The notes: generated by a model from the sequence alone, not told the origin. A stretch of DNA of 64,000 nt from M3007 sp964646615 (GCA_964646615.1 CAZYEV010000019.1:62001-126000); one strand, 5' to 3'. Counted from the stretch's first letter, positions 35,044 through 45,930 are shown. Translations and numbers: made by a program.

Positions 35044-35963
35044 CGCACGGCGAGCACTCCTGGATGGCGGATATCGTGCTGGAAGAGCGCCCCGACCTCC
35101 TGCAGCGCATCGAGCGCTATCGCAAGCGCTATCCAGACCGAAACGTGGAGGCCTACATCGAAAAAGTGAAGCAAGATGCTCGCTTAGAGCAGGCAAAGCA
35201 ACACCTGAAGGCGCAGGCAAAAGAGCATGCGCCCGCAACTCGCGCCTCTTGCTGGGCATATGCCGAGAGCAGCCTCCAGCAGGGCCGTTACGCGGAAGAG
35301 TATCTGAAGGGCAATACCTATCCGTTTGAGCGGATGCTGCACTATCTGAAAACCGGCAGTCGGCTGACGCTTCACCACAGCGATTTCCGAGCGGTAAGCC
35401 TGCCCGAAAATTCGGTGGATTGGATCATCACCGACCCGCCTTATCCGCAGAAATTCCTTCCGCTCTATCGCGACCTGGCGCTTTTCGCGCTGCGGGTATT
35501 GCGCCCCGGCGGTGGGCTGCTGGCCATGGTAGGGCAATCTTATTTGCCCGAAATTTTTCAGCTCATGTCGGTGGAAGGGTTGAAGTACAACTGGACGCTG
35601 TGTTACCTCACGCCCGGAGGCCAATCGCCACAGTTGTGGCAGCGCAAAGTGAACACGTTTTGGAAGCCCATTTTGTGGTTTACCAAAGGAGAAAACAAGC
35701 GCTGGATAGGCGATGTGGTCAAGAGCGACGTGAACGACAACGACAAGACGTACCACTTTTGGGGCCAATCGGTATCAGGCATGACCGACCTGCTGCAAAA
35801 GGTATCGTATATGGGCGAAACCATCCTCGATCCCTTTATGGGCGGGGGCGCCACAGGGGCGGCCTGCCTGCTGCACCGACGGCATTTTATTGGTATCGAA
35901 ATCGAGCAAGATGTGTTTGCCACTGCGCAAAAGCGACTCATGCAACTGCAACAAACGCTCTGA
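35040..35963 (+). CDS. DNA methyltransferase, N6-adenine/N4-cytosine, beta class
   Basis: 307 residues from an ATG that overlaps the upstream stop. Catalytic motif IV reads TDPPYP near residue 137 and the SAM-binding motif I reads DPFMGGGATGAA near the C-terminus. Motif IV before motif I marks the beta class. The first 95 residues are a charged helical domain (ERYRKRYPDRNVEAYIEKV), and the part between the motifs should recognise the DNA target. The frame opens at 34890, but that part lies in another gene. With its upstream neighbour it forms a candidate type II restriction-modification unit; an orphan regulatory methylase is the alternative. Confidence 0.85.
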   Translation: MTHGEHSWMADIVLEERPDLLQRIERYRKRYPDRNVEAYIEKVKQDARLEQAKQHLKAQAKEHAPATRASCWAYAESSLQQGRYAEEYLKGNTYPFERMLHYLKTGSRLTLHHSDFRAVSLPENSVDWIITDPPYPQKFLPLYRDLALFALRVLRPGGGLLAMVGQSYLPEIFQLMSVEGLKYNWTLCYLTPGGQSPQLWQRKVNTFWKPILWFTKGENKRWIGDVVKSDVNDNDKTYHFWGQSVSGMTDLLQKVSYMGETILDPFMGGGATGAACLLHRRHFIGIEIEQDVFATAQKRLMQLQQTL

Positions 35964-36037
35964 GGTCAGCGGCAACCGACGGAATTACGGCAACTTCATT
36001 TTTCTATTTCATAACAAAAACAACGACTGCTCTTCGT

Positions 36038-36598
36038 ATGGAAATGTTGCAACAACCCTGGCCCTGGTGGGCCGCAGGCATCCTCATTGGCCTGACCGTA
36101 CCCATGCTGCTGCTGCTGGGCAATAAGCACTTTGGCATTTCGGGCAACCTGCGCCACATCTGCGCAGCGTGCTTCCCGGCCAATATCCGCTTCTTCCAGT
36201 ACGACTGGCGCAAAGAGGTGTGGAACCTCTTCTTCGTAGCCGGTATCCTTGTGGGCGCCATCATTGCTACGGTCTGGCTCAAAGACCCTAATCCGGTGCA
36301 AATTCATCCAGACCTGGCGCGGGATTTGGCCGCCGTAGGCGTTACCGACACCAGTCATCTGATACCTCGAGACCTCTTCGATTGGGATAAGTTGCTCACG
36401 CTGCGCGGCTTTATCCTGATGGTTATTGGTGGCTTCTTAGTGGGCTTCGGCACGCGCTACGCTGGCGGCTGCACGTCGGGCCATGCTATCATGGGTCTGT
36501 CCACGCTGCAATGGCCTTCGTTAGTGGCTACCATCAGCTTCATGCTCGGGGGCTTCCTCATGACGCACCTGCTGCTGCCGCATATACTGGCGCTGTAA
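36038..36598 (+). CDS. YeeE/YedE-family sulfur transporter, first half
   Basis: 186 residues with about four to five membrane helices. The diagnostic GTRYAGGCTSGHAIMGLS segment near residue 145 holds the Cys thought to relay thiosulfate in YeeE (TsuA). An early NLRHICAACFP segment adds further cysteines. In Bacteroidota this transporter is split into two proteins, and the second half follows 112 bases later. The earlier open reading from 35420 is not coding; the ATG at 36038 begins MEMLQQPWPWW. It should import thiosulfate or a similar sulfur compound, matching the persulfide dioxygenase upstream. Confidence 0.86.
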   Translation: MEMLQQPWPWWAAGILIGLTVPMLLLLGNKHFGISGNLRHICAACFPANIRFFQYDWRKEVWNLFFVAGILVGAIIATVWLKDPNPVQIHPDLARDLAAVGVTDTSHLIPRDLFDWDKLLTLRGFILMVIGGFLVGFGTRYAGGCTSGHAIMGLSTLQWPSLVATISFMLGGFLMTHLLLPHILAL

Positions 36599-36710
36599 AG
36601 CAGAAATCAGGAATGAAAATTAAAAATGGAAAATGGCGCTGCAGGTGATAAATCAAAGTTGCTCTTAAAACCAGCGCCGCTCACGTTCACCTTTCACCGT
36701 TCACTTAAAT

Positions 36711-37235
36711 ATGGAAAACACAACCACCGCATATCAGCAAACTACCATTCCCGCCGAAACCGACGCTGAAGTACGCTCGCTGCACGCCATGTGCATCAAC
36801 GAGTCGGAAATCGAGCACCCCTGGTATCACAACCTGATCTATCTGGCTGTAGGCGTCTTTTTCGGGATTGTCCTCGTAAAAGCTGAGGTGATTTCCTGGT
36901 TCCGCATTCAGGAGATGTTTCGCTTGGAGTCGTTCCACATGTACGGCATTATTGGAACGGCCGTAGTCGTCGGCGCCATATCGGTGTTTCTCATCAAGCG
37001 GCTTAAGGCGCGCACCATTTACGGCGAGCCGATTACCTTTCACGACAAGACGTTCAACAAGGGCCAGATCATTGGCGGCCTGATTTTTGGCTTGGGCTGG
37101 GCCATGACGGGCGCGTGCCCGGGGCCGCTGTTTGCCCAAATCGGTACGGGCGCTACGGTGATTGTGGTAACACTGCTAAGCGCTATTGCCGGTACGTGGC
37201 TCTACGGTTACCTGCGCGAGCGTCTGCCGCACTGA
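36711..37235 (+). CDS. YeeE/YedE-family sulfur transporter, second half
   Basis: 174 residues with four membrane helices after a 35-residue soluble start. GGLIFGLGWAMTGACPGPLF near residue 130 carries the paired Cys motif of the second YeeE half. It likely forms one transporter with the preceding gene. The gap between them includes short sequences such as GAATGAAAATTAAAAATGG and TTCACCTTTCACCGTTCACT that resemble degenerate intergenic repeats. A hairpin follows at 37269-37304. Confidence 0.85.
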   Translation: MENTTTAYQQTTIPAETDAEVRSLHAMCINESEIEHPWYHNLIYLAVGVFFGIVLVKAEVISWFRIQEMFRLESFHMYGIIGTAVVVGAISVFLIKRLKARTIYGEPITFHDKTFNKGQIIGGLIFGLGWAMTGACPGPLFAQIGTGATVIVVTLLSAIAGTWLYGYLRERLPH

Positions 37236-37268
37236 GGCGTCAGGGCCATAGGTTAGGCCATGCAAAGG

Positions 37269-37304
37269 GGGGCATCGCTGCAGGCAAAAGAGCGGCGATG
37301 CCCC
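37269..37304 (+). terminator. Hairpin between the sulfur transporter and prfC
   Basis: GGGGCATCGC (37269-37278) pairs perfectly with GCGATGCCCC (37295-37304). The tract after it is weak (TTACCTTTG), so termination is only partial or the hairpin may have another role. The in-frame ATG at 37298 of the prfC frame lies inside its right arm, which argues against that start. Confidence 0.5.
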
Positions 37305-37305
37305 T

Positions 37306-37313
37306 TACCTTTG
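37306..37313 (+). promoter_or_regulatory. -7 promoter box of prfC
   Basis: TACCTTTG matches TAnnTTTG exactly. Transcription would begin about 37320, downstream of the ATG at 37298 and about 30 bases before the GTG at 37349, so it decides in favour of the GTG start. Confidence 0.55.
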
Positions 37314-37348
37314 CGCGCGTTTTCAGAGAATATAAAAACACGCTACCC

Positions 37349-38932
37349 GTGTCCGATTTTTTAAACGAGCTGCGGCGACGCCGCACTTTTGCCATTATTG
37401 CCCACCCCGACGCCGGCAAAACGACCCTGACCGAAAAACTGCTGCTCTTCGGCGGCGCCATCCAGACTGCCGGTGCGGTGAAGAGCAACAAGATCAAAAA
37501 ATCCACTGTGTCCGACTTCATGGAAATTGAGCGCCAGCGCGGTATCTCTGTGAGCACGTCGGTCATGGGCTTTGAGTATCGCGACCTGCAGATCAACATC
37601 TTAGACACGCCGGGCCACGAGGATTTTGCCGAAGACACCTACCGAACCCTTACCGCCGTGGACTCCGCCGTGGTGGTGGTGGACGCAGCCAAAGGCGTAG
37701 AAACGCAAACGGAGAAGTTGACCCAGGTGTGCCGCATGCGAGCGACACCTATTATATTTTTCGTCAACAAGCTCGACCGCGAGGGTCTGGACCCGTTTGA
37801 CCTGCTGGACGAAATAGAGAAAAAACTGGCCGTCAAGGTGCGCCCGCTGTCGTGGCCCATTGGTATGGGCCAGCGCTTTCAGGGGGTCTATAGTCTCTAC
37901 GAGCGGCGCTTAGTGCTTTTCCAGCCACACGGCAAGCAGCAGGAAGAGGAGAGCATTGTCTTTGAAGATGTGAATGACCCAGCTTTAGCGCAATACATCG
38001 GCGAAAGCGCCGCCCGCCAATTGCGCGAAGATGTAGAAACCATCGAAGTGGTGTATCCGCCGTTTGACCGCGAGACGTATCTGCGCGGCGACGTCTGCCC
38101 GGTCTTTTTCGGCTCGGCAGTCAATAACTTCGGCGTGCGCGAGCTGCTGGACTGCTTCGTGGACATCGCTCCGCTTCCTCTGCCCCGCCAGACGGAAGAG
38201 CGTCTGGTGCGTCCCGAAGAGGAAAAGTTCAGCGGCTTTGTGTTCAAGATTTTCGCCAACATGGACCCGCGCCATCGTGACCGCATCGCCTTCCTGCGCG
38301 TGTGTTCAGGCCGCTTCGAGCGCAATAAGAACTACCGCCACGTCCGGCTGGAGCGCGACCTGAAGTTTCCGGCGCCCACCATGTTTATGGCCAGCAAAAA
38401 GACCCTGCTTGAAGAAGCCTACCCGGGCGACGTAGTGGGTCTCTACGACTCCGGCAACTTCAAAATCGGAGACACGCTCACCGAGGGCGAAATACTGCAC
38501 TTCAAAGGCATCCCATCGTTCAGCCCGGAGCAATTCCGCTACGTGGAAAACGCCGACCCGCTCAAGCAAAAGCAATTTGCCAAAGGGCTGGAGCAGCTCA
38601 TGGACGAAGGCGTGGCCCAGCTCTTCGTGCGCCAGAGCGATGGCCGCCGCATCGTGGGCACGGTAGGACTGCTGCAGTTCGAGGTGCTCCAGCACCGATT
38701 GGAAGCCGAATACGGCGCCAGATGCCGATACGAGCCCATCCAATTGCACAAAGCCTGCTGGGTCAGCAGCGACGACCCCAAAGCCCTGCAAGAATTTTTA
38801 GAACGCCGCAAGCGCGACATTGCCCGCGACCGCCACGGTGAGTGGGTCTTTCTGGCCGAAACGGCCTGGATACTGCAAACCGTGCAAGAGAATTTTCCCA
38901 AAATTCGCTTCCGCTTCACCTCCGAAGCCTGA
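37349..38932 (+). CDS. prfC: Peptide chain release factor 3 (RF3)
   Basis: GTPase that releases RF1/RF2 from the ribosome after peptide release. G motifs are present as HPDAGKTTL, DTPGHEDF and NKLD, with RF3-type features QRGISVSTSVMGFEY and the C-terminal GTVGLLQFEVLQHRLEAEY. I place the start at GTG 37349 (VSDFLNELRRRRTFAI), which gives 527 residues, near the E. coli 529. The longer ATG start at 37298 lies within a hairpin and ahead of the promoter box. kdsA follows 38 bases later and may be co-transcribed. Confidence 0.92.
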   Translation: MSDFLNELRRRRTFAIIAHPDAGKTTLTEKLLLFGGAIQTAGAVKSNKIKKSTVSDFMEIERQRGISVSTSVMGFEYRDLQINILDTPGHEDFAEDTYRTLTAVDSAVVVVDAAKGVETQTEKLTQVCRMRATPIIFFVNKLDREGLDPFDLLDEIEKKLAVKVRPLSWPIGMGQRFQGVYSLYERRLVLFQPHGKQQEEESIVFEDVNDPALAQYIGESAARQLREDVETIEVVYPPFDRETYLRGDVCPVFFGSAVNNFGVRELLDCFVDIAPLPLPRQTEERLVRPEEEKFSGFVFKIFANMDPRHRDRIAFLRVCSGRFERNKNYRHVRLERDLKFPAPTMFMASKKTLLEEAYPGDVVGLYDSGNFKIGDTLTEGEILHFKGIPSFSPEQFRYVENADPLKQKQFAKGLEQLMDEGVAQLFVRQSDGRRIVGTVGLLQFEVLQHRLEAEYGARCRYEPIQLHKACWVSSDDPKALQEFLERRKRDIARDRHGEWVFLAETAWILQTVQENFPKIRFRFTSEA

Positions 38933-38970
38933 CGAATGCGTCAACTTCGCCGCTAAAACCTGCCTGTGCC

Positions 38971-39801
38971 ATGCTTTCTACCGCCGACCTGCCCCGTCTG
39001 AAACACACGGACTCGGGCAATTTTTTCCTTATTGCCGGCCCATGTGCTATCGAAGGCGAGCAAATGGCTTTCGACATCGCCGGCTCTGTACGCGAAATGT
39101 GCGAACAGCTGGCCATACCTTATATTTTTAAAGGCAGCTATCGCAAAGCCAACCGTAGCCGCGGCGACTCGTTCACCGGCATCGGCGACGAGAAGGCGCT
39201 GGGTATCCTCAAAGCCGTAGGCGAGACCTTCGACGTGCCGGTAACAACCGACATCCACAGCGAGCCAGAGGCTGCCTTGGCTGCCCAAAGTGTGGACGTG
39301 CTCCAGATTCCGGCCTTTCTATGTCGCCAGACCAGTTTGCTGGTGGCGGCGGCGCATACGGGTAAAGTGGTTAATATCAAGAAGGGGCAGTTCGTCAGCC
39401 CGGAGGCCATGCACTTTGCCCGCCAGAAAGTTGTGGATGCCGGCAACGAGCGCGTCTGGCTCACCGAGCGCGGCACCATGTTCGGCTACTCCGACCTGAT
39501 TGTGGACTTCCGGAGCGTGCCCATCATGCAGGCTTCGGGCAGCCCGGTGGTGGTGGACTGCACGCACTCGCTGCAGCAGCCCAATCAGAGCAGCGGGGTT
39601 ACTGGTGGTCGGCCGGCGCTCATTGCCACCATCGCCCGCGCCGCCATTGCCGTGAGCGCTGATGGGCTGTTCATCGAAACCCACCCCACGCCTGCCGAGG
39701 CCAAATCGGACGGAGCCAACATGTTGCCGCTGGCCCAGCTGCGCCCACTACTGGAGCAATTGGTGGAAATCCGGCAGGTCATCTCCCGTTTTGCCCGCTA
39801 A
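38971..39801 (+). CDS. kdsA: 3-deoxy-8-phosphooctulonate synthase KdsA
   Basis: Condenses phosphoenolpyruvate and arabinose-5-phosphate to Kdo-8-phosphate for lipopolysaccharide core. FFLIAGPCAIEG at the start has the metal-binding Cys of the class II, metal-dependent enzymes. FKGSYRKANRSRGDSF, IPAFLCRQTSLL, NIKKGQF and ETHPTPAEAKSD are further signatures. 276 residues is normal. The ATG at 38971 follows prfC closely. Together with lpxD at 4.2 kb it places Kdo-lipid A synthesis in this organism. Confidence 0.94.
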   Translation: MLSTADLPRLKHTDSGNFFLIAGPCAIEGEQMAFDIAGSVREMCEQLAIPYIFKGSYRKANRSRGDSFTGIGDEKALGILKAVGETFDVPVTTDIHSEPEAALAAQSVDVLQIPAFLCRQTSLLVAAAHTGKVVNIKKGQFVSPEAMHFARQKVVDAGNERVWLTERGTMFGYSDLIVDFRSVPIMQASGSPVVVDCTHSLQQPNQSSGVTGGRPALIATIARAAIAVSADGLFIETHPTPAEAKSDGANMLPLAQLRPLLEQLVEIRQVISRFAR

Positions 39802-40108
39802 AAGACCCTTAAAAAAAGCGGCCAGTATGTCGAAATTGTGAATTTAGAGGCGCTTTTATTTGTAATTGTCGTACCCACACTATTTTTACCGCCGCAAAAG
39901 CACTTCCGAGGAAGGCAACTCTGTCGCTCTGGTGGTTTTTTTCCCAGACCACACTTACCACAATCGCGTCCTGCTGCATCCTAATCGTTAGTCAACACGG
40001 GTCGAAACAGAACGGAAAAACCCGACAGCGCGCAGAGCTTGTTTTTCAAGGATTTGTTTTTTGAAACCGCATTTTAAAACATTTTTTAACTAAAAACTAA
40101 ACCGCAGC
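39802..40108. other. Long leader before exbB
   Basis: 307 bases without a gene. An A/T-rich tail (ATTTTTTAACTAAAAACTAA) runs into the exbB ATG as a typical Bacteroidota leader. I see no exact TAnnTTTG box; TATTTTTA at 39880-39887 is one base off. A T-run with a short GTGGT/ACCAC stem lies near 39930-39955. No riboswitch or RNA gene could be recognised. Confidence 0.4.
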
Positions 40109-40933
40109 ATGACAGCAGCAAAAAACACTCCTGCGAAAAAACAGCAAATGGACTTCAGCGCGATTTTCCCGTACATCGCGATCCCGCTGTGCTTCGTCCT
40201 GTCCACGATCATCTACAAGTACGTCTTTGGTGATCCGTCGCACTTTGTGGACGGCGACCCGAACAAAGACCCGCTGCCCGGCGACTACTTCGGTACGATT
40301 TATAAGGGCGGTTGGGTGGTGCCCATCCTGCTGGGTATGGCCTTTATGGCTATCGTCTTCGTTCTGGAGCGCTTCATCACACTCAGCAAGGCAGCCGGTA
40401 AGGGCAAAGTGGATGACTTCGTGCGCGCCGTGAAGAGCGCCCTGGACCGCAACGACATTCAGGCTGCCATTGCTGCTTGCGACAAGCAGAAAGGTTCCGT
40501 AGCCAACGTCGTACGCGCCGGCTTAGTCAAGTACGAGGAGATGACCCGTGTAACGGGTATGGAAAAAGACGAAAAGATCGTCGCCATCCAGAAAGAAATC
40601 GAAGAAGCCACGACGCTGGAACTTCCGATGCTGGAGCGCAACCTGAACATTCTGGCCACGCTGGCCTCGGTAGCCACCCTTATTGGTCTGTTCGGTACGG
40701 TACTCGGGATGATCCGCGCCTTCGCGGCCCTCTCCACCGCCGGTGCGCCCGACTCGACGCAGCTGGCAATGGGTATCTCGGAGGCTCTTATCAACACCGC
40801 TCTCGGTATCGGTACCTCGGCTATCGCCATCATCATGTACAACTTCTTCACGGCGCGCATTGACGCCATGACGTACCGCATTGACGAAGCAGGCTACAGC
40901 CTCACGCAAACTTTTGCGGCCACACAACACTAA
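40109..40933 (+). CDS. exbB: ExbB/TolQ/MotA-family proton channel
   Basis: Inner-membrane channel subunit that uses proton motive force to drive TonB. 274 residues with membrane helices at about 17-35, 68-88, 178-200 and 220-245. ATLASVATLIGLFGTVLGMI and ISEALINTALGIGTSAIAIIMYNF are the conserved channel helices. First gene of an exbB-exbD-exbD-tonB cluster, all on the plus strand with gaps of 55-90 bases and a strong terminator after tonB. Confidence 0.93.
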   Translation: MTAAKNTPAKKQQMDFSAIFPYIAIPLCFVLSTIIYKYVFGDPSHFVDGDPNKDPLPGDYFGTIYKGGWVVPILLGMAFMAIVFVLERFITLSKAAGKGKVDDFVRAVKSALDRNDIQAAIAACDKQKGSVANVVRAGLVKYEEMTRVTGMEKDEKIVAIQKEIEEATTLELPMLERNLNILATLASVATLIGLFGTVLGMIRAFAALSTAGAPDSTQLAMGISEALINTALGIGTSAIAIIMYNFFTARIDAMTYRIDEAGYSLTQTFAATQH

Positions 40934-41024
40934 TTCCATTTTTAGCATCTTATTGGATACCTGCCCGGCTGATGCGGTCGAGTCGCTCGCAAAGCCGGGT
41001 AGGTCTTAACCGTACCTGATAGCT

Positions 41025-41672
41025 ATGCCTAAGCACAAACCACCTCGGCACACCCCTTCCATTGACATGACCGCCATGTGCGACGTGTCCTTCCTGCTGT
41101 TGACCTTCTTCATGCTCACGGCCAAAGCCAAGCCGCAGGAGCCCGTTGTGGTGGACACACCCTCGTCTATCTCCGAGACGAAACTGCCCGAGTCGGGTAC
41201 GCTGACCATCCTCGTGGACAAAGAGGGCAAAATCTTTCTGGACATGACCGGGCAGCACACGCGCTATGCGCTCATTTCGGACATGAACTCGCAGTACCAG
41301 ATGGGCCTGACCGAAGAAGAGATGAAAAAATTCTCCATCTTCGGCGCCTTCGGCGTACCGCGGAAAGACCTCCGCAAGTGGTTGGCTATGAACTCAAGCG
41401 AACGACAGAATGCAGCGAATTTCTCGGGCATACCGGCAGACAGCGTGGGCAATGAGCTCGGCCCCTGGATCCACAACGCTCGCCTGGCTCAGTTCCGCCT
41501 GAAGCAAGAAGGCGTTGTGCCGGAAGAGTATGTCATTGTCCTTAAAGCGGACAAAGACACGCCCTACTCGGCAATACAGAAGGTGCTCAATACGCTTTCG
41601 GACATCAACGTCAACAAGTTTAACCTGATTACCAATCTCGAAGCAGACCCCAACAAGACGCAAGGGCTTTGA
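41025..41672 (+). CDS. exbD: ExbD-family biopolymer transport protein (first copy)
   Basis: 215 residues. Cytoplasmic start, one membrane helix with the proton-carrying Asp (PSIDMTAMCDVSFLLLTFFML), then a periplasmic domain. The periplasmic part has a long insert (about residues 95-145, KKFSIFGAFGVPRKDLRKW) compared with E. coli ExbD. The end (ALKADKDTPYSAIQKVLNTL-like region) is standard. The second ExbD next door suggests a hetero-oligomeric stator, common in this phylum. Confidence 0.9.
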   Translation: MPKHKPPRHTPSIDMTAMCDVSFLLLTFFMLTAKAKPQEPVVVDTPSSISETKLPESGTLTILVDKEGKIFLDMTGQHTRYALISDMNSQYQMGLTEEEMKKFSIFGAFGVPRKDLRKWLAMNSSERQNAANFSGIPADSVGNELGPWIHNARLAQFRLKQEGVVPEEYVIVLKADKDTPYSAIQKVLNTLSDINVNKFNLITNLEADPNKTQGL

Positions 41673-41738
41673 TGCCTCAAACGTCGAGGATTGCTGCTTG
41701 TACCTCTGATCTCTGAACACCCTTAACAGCGCATACCC

Positions 41739-42383
41739 ATGGCTGAAATTCAAACCGCCGATAGTGGCGCCCGAAAAAAAGGCGGAGGCAAAGTCCGGTC
41801 AAAAAAACTTTCCACACGAGTGGACCTCACTCCGATGGTGGACCTGGCTTTCTTGCTCATCACGTTCTTCATGTTGACCACCACGCTGGCTAAACCGCAG
41901 ATCATGCCTGTGGTGATGCCCGAAAAGAAAATCACCGAAGAAGACGTGGTCGAAACCAAAGAGTCGCAAGTGCTGACACTCCTGTTGGGTGCCGACGATA
42001 AGGTCTATTACTACGAAGGCATCACCGATGCTAAATTGGACTCTACCGACTTCTCGGCAGAAGGACTTCGCAAGGTTATTCTGGACAAAAAAAGACGGGT
42101 AAAAGAGGAGTGGGGCGACATGGAACGCGATGACCCGAAGAATCCGGGCCAGAAAAAAATGGTTTCCCGCCTCAACGTCCTCATCAAGCCCACGAAAGAG
42201 TCGCGCTACAAAAACTTAGTGGACGCTTTCGATGAAATGAAAATCACCAACGTGTCCATGTACGTATTGCTCGATATTTCGGAGCAAGAAGAGGAATTCA
42301 TCCGAAATCCGGCGGGGGGCCTGAAGTTCTCGGTAGAAGAGCAAATCGAGGCTATTCAAAAGGCAACCAAAAAAGGGCAATAA
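41739..42383 (+). CDS. exbD: ExbD-family biopolymer transport protein (second copy)
   Basis: 214 residues with a Lys-rich cytoplasmic start (KKGGGKVRSKKLST). The membrane helix VDLTPMVDLAFLLITFFMLT has the conserved Asp. The periplasmic half includes a charged insert (KKRRVKEEWGDMERDDPKNPG) absent from proteobacterial ExbD. It differs clearly from the first copy, so the pair is an old duplication rather than a recent one. Confidence 0.9.
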   Translation: MAEIQTADSGARKKGGGKVRSKKLSTRVDLTPMVDLAFLLITFFMLTTTLAKPQIMPVVMPEKKITEEDVVETKESQVLTLLLGADDKVYYYEGITDAKLDSTDFSAEGLRKVILDKKRRVKEEWGDMERDDPKNPGQKKMVSRLNVLIKPTKESRYKNLVDAFDEMKITNVSMYVLLDISEQEEEFIRNPAGGLKFSVEEQIEAIQKATKKGQ

Positions 42384-42438
42384 AACCGCCGCCACAGAAC
42401 GACACCCATTTTGACGCACAACTAAAAAAGGACTCATC

Positions 42439-43278
42439 ATGGCAGAAAAAAATGGTGCTTCCGTTTATCGCGATATGCTCGATATCATATTCGCGTCGCG
42501 TAACCGCGAATATGGTGCATACCAGCTGCGCCGGGCATATCCGAAATACATGGGGCGGGCACTGGCCTATGGTACCGGACTGATCATCCTGTTCTTCTCC
42601 TTGCCGTTCATCCTCTCTAAGATGACGGACGTGTTCAAACAGGAGGATCAAATGATCGAGGTAACCGCCGAGCTCGGCCCACCACCGGACATTGACCCGA
42701 ATAACCCACCGCCTCCTCCGCCGCCGCCACCACCTACGCCGCCGCCGCCCACGCGCTCGACTATCCAGTTCGTGCCGCCTATCATCAAAAAGGACGAACA
42801 GGTGGCCGACCAGGAGCCTCCGACGGTGGAAGAAGTGATTGAAACAAAGGCCGACGTCGGTAAGCAAACCAAAGAAGGTACCGACGACGCACCACCGGAG
42901 ATTATAGACAATCCCGTCGTGGCGAAAGTCGTGGAGGCACCGGTACGCCAGGAAGAAAAAACGTTCGAAATCTTCGACATCCAGAAGCCACCGAGCTTCC
43001 CGGGCGGCGAAGCCGAACTGCTGAAATACCTGGCAGAGAACATCAAGTACCCGCCCTTGGCCCGCGAAAACAACATTCAGGGCCAGGTGGTGCTTTCCTT
43101 CGTCGTCGGCAGAAAGGGCGAAATCACAGATGTGCAAATCATCAAAGACATCGGCGGCGGCTGCGGTAAAGAAGCTGTCCGCGTTGTCGAAAGCATGCCG
43201 CGCTGGATACCGGGCGAAGCCAACGGTAACCCGGTGAAAGTGCGCTTCACCCTGCCCGTGCGCTTCCGACTCGAGTAA
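42439..43278 (+). CDS. tonB: TonB energy-transducing protein
   Basis: 279 residues. A cytoplasmic start with SRNREYGAYQLRRAYPKY, one membrane helix at about 38-58 (GLIILFFSLPFIL), then a Pro-rich periplasmic stretch (about 85-110). The C-terminal TonB domain spans about 195-279 (FPGGEAELLKYLAENIKYPPLARENN, RWIPGEANGNPVKVRFTLPVRF). It links the ExbB-ExbD motor to outer-membrane receptors. The cluster ends with a strong terminator at 43308-43350. Confidence 0.94.
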   Translation: MAEKNGASVYRDMLDIIFASRNREYGAYQLRRAYPKYMGRALAYGTGLIILFFSLPFILSKMTDVFKQEDQMIEVTAELGPPPDIDPNNPPPPPPPPPPTPPPPTRSTIQFVPPIIKKDEQVADQEPPTVEEVIETKADVGKQTKEGTDDAPPEIIDNPVVAKVVEAPVRQEEKTFEIFDIQKPPSFPGGEAELLKYLAENIKYPPLARENNIQGQVVLSFVVGRKGEITDVQIIKDIGGGCGKEAVRVVESMPRWIPGEANGNPVKVRFTLPVRFRLE

Positions 43279-43307
43279 GGCGCTTTTCAAAAGCCCACGG
43301 CTATTCG

Positions 43308-43350
43308 ATACAGCCGATCCGTTGCTGCAACGGGTCGGCTGTATGCTTTT
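43308..43350 (+). terminator. Terminator of the exbB-exbD-exbD-tonB cluster
   Basis: ATACAGCCGATCCGTTG (43308-43324) pairs with CAACGGGTCGGCTGTAT (43328-43344) with a single mismatch around a three-base loop and is followed by GCTTTT. This is the strongest hairpin in the window. Confidence 0.88.
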
Positions 43351-43376
43351 AATCGGCCCATACACCCATTAAGCCT

Positions 43377-43384
43377 TACCTTTG
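43377..43384 (+). promoter_or_regulatory. -7 promoter box of lepA
   Basis: TACCTTTG, exact match to TAnnTTTG, 32 bases after the tonB terminator and 96 bases before the lepA ATG. Confidence 0.5.
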
Positions 43385-43480
43385 CAGCCTAAAACTTCGC
43401 CAGTGGCAGCCTTTTGAACTCGCCCGCCCATCGCGCCGTTTTAAGCTCGCCAACGGCATTTCTTTCGCCCTTCTTGTATC

Positions 43481-45261
<1,781 letters not shown>

Positions 45262-45280
<19 letters not shown>

Positions 45281-45930
45281 CGCTCGTCGGCGGGCAGAGC
45301 CAGCTCCAGAAATTCGCTCAAAATCATGGCCGTGGCGCCCCAGACGATGTGGCCCTCCACATCGAAATACGGCGTGTTGCGCAACAAAAGCCCTTGTCCG
45401 ATGACAATATCCTTCACCTTGCGGCTCTCGGCAGCACAAAATAGCGACACTGGCGGCGCCAGAATTTCCTCTACTTCGCCCGTCTGAGGGCGAAACGACA
45501 CCGGCTCGTGCAGCACGCCAACGAAGGGATACACTAAAAAATGGCTGACCGGGATGTATAGCTCCGTCAGCTGGCCAATGATTTCCACCGCGCCAGCCGG
45601 CACGCCGATTTCCTCCTCTGCTTCGCGCAGTGCCACGTTGGCCAGCGCTCCGTCGGACTCTTCCCACCTGCCGCCAGGAAAGCTCACCTGTCCGCTGTGC
45701 CGGTCGCGCGGGTTCACCGAGCGCCGGATGAGCACCGTACGCCACTCGTCGCCTTGCTGGTGCAGCAGATTGAGCACACAGGCAATGCGCGCATCCGCAG
45801 GTGGCGCCGGCAAGTGTTGTAGCTCTTCCAGGCGGCGCGCACTGGCCATGCGGTACTGGGCCGCTCGCCCGGGCAAAGGCCCACTCAGGCGAGTGCGGAG
45901 ATGAGTAAGCCAGGGATCAGTGACAGACAT
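45262..45930 (-). CDS. Nudix hydrolase, CoA pyrophosphatase type
   Basis: 222 residues. The HSGQVSFPGGR segment before the Nudix box and LREAEEEIGV within it match the NudL/UPF0035 group, which hydrolyses CoA and related thioesters to 3',5'-ADP and phosphopantetheine. RRSVNPRDRHSGQVSFPGG is typical of this group. The start is an ATG at 45930. The stop lies inside the lepA 3' end, so the two genes converge with a 19-base overlap. Confidence 0.87.

Noticed and set aside
42352..43365. 337-codon minus-strand frame opposite tonB, rich in Arg and Trp
   Set aside because: Mirror image of the Pro-rich stretch of TonB; it crosses the terminator and has no start signal.
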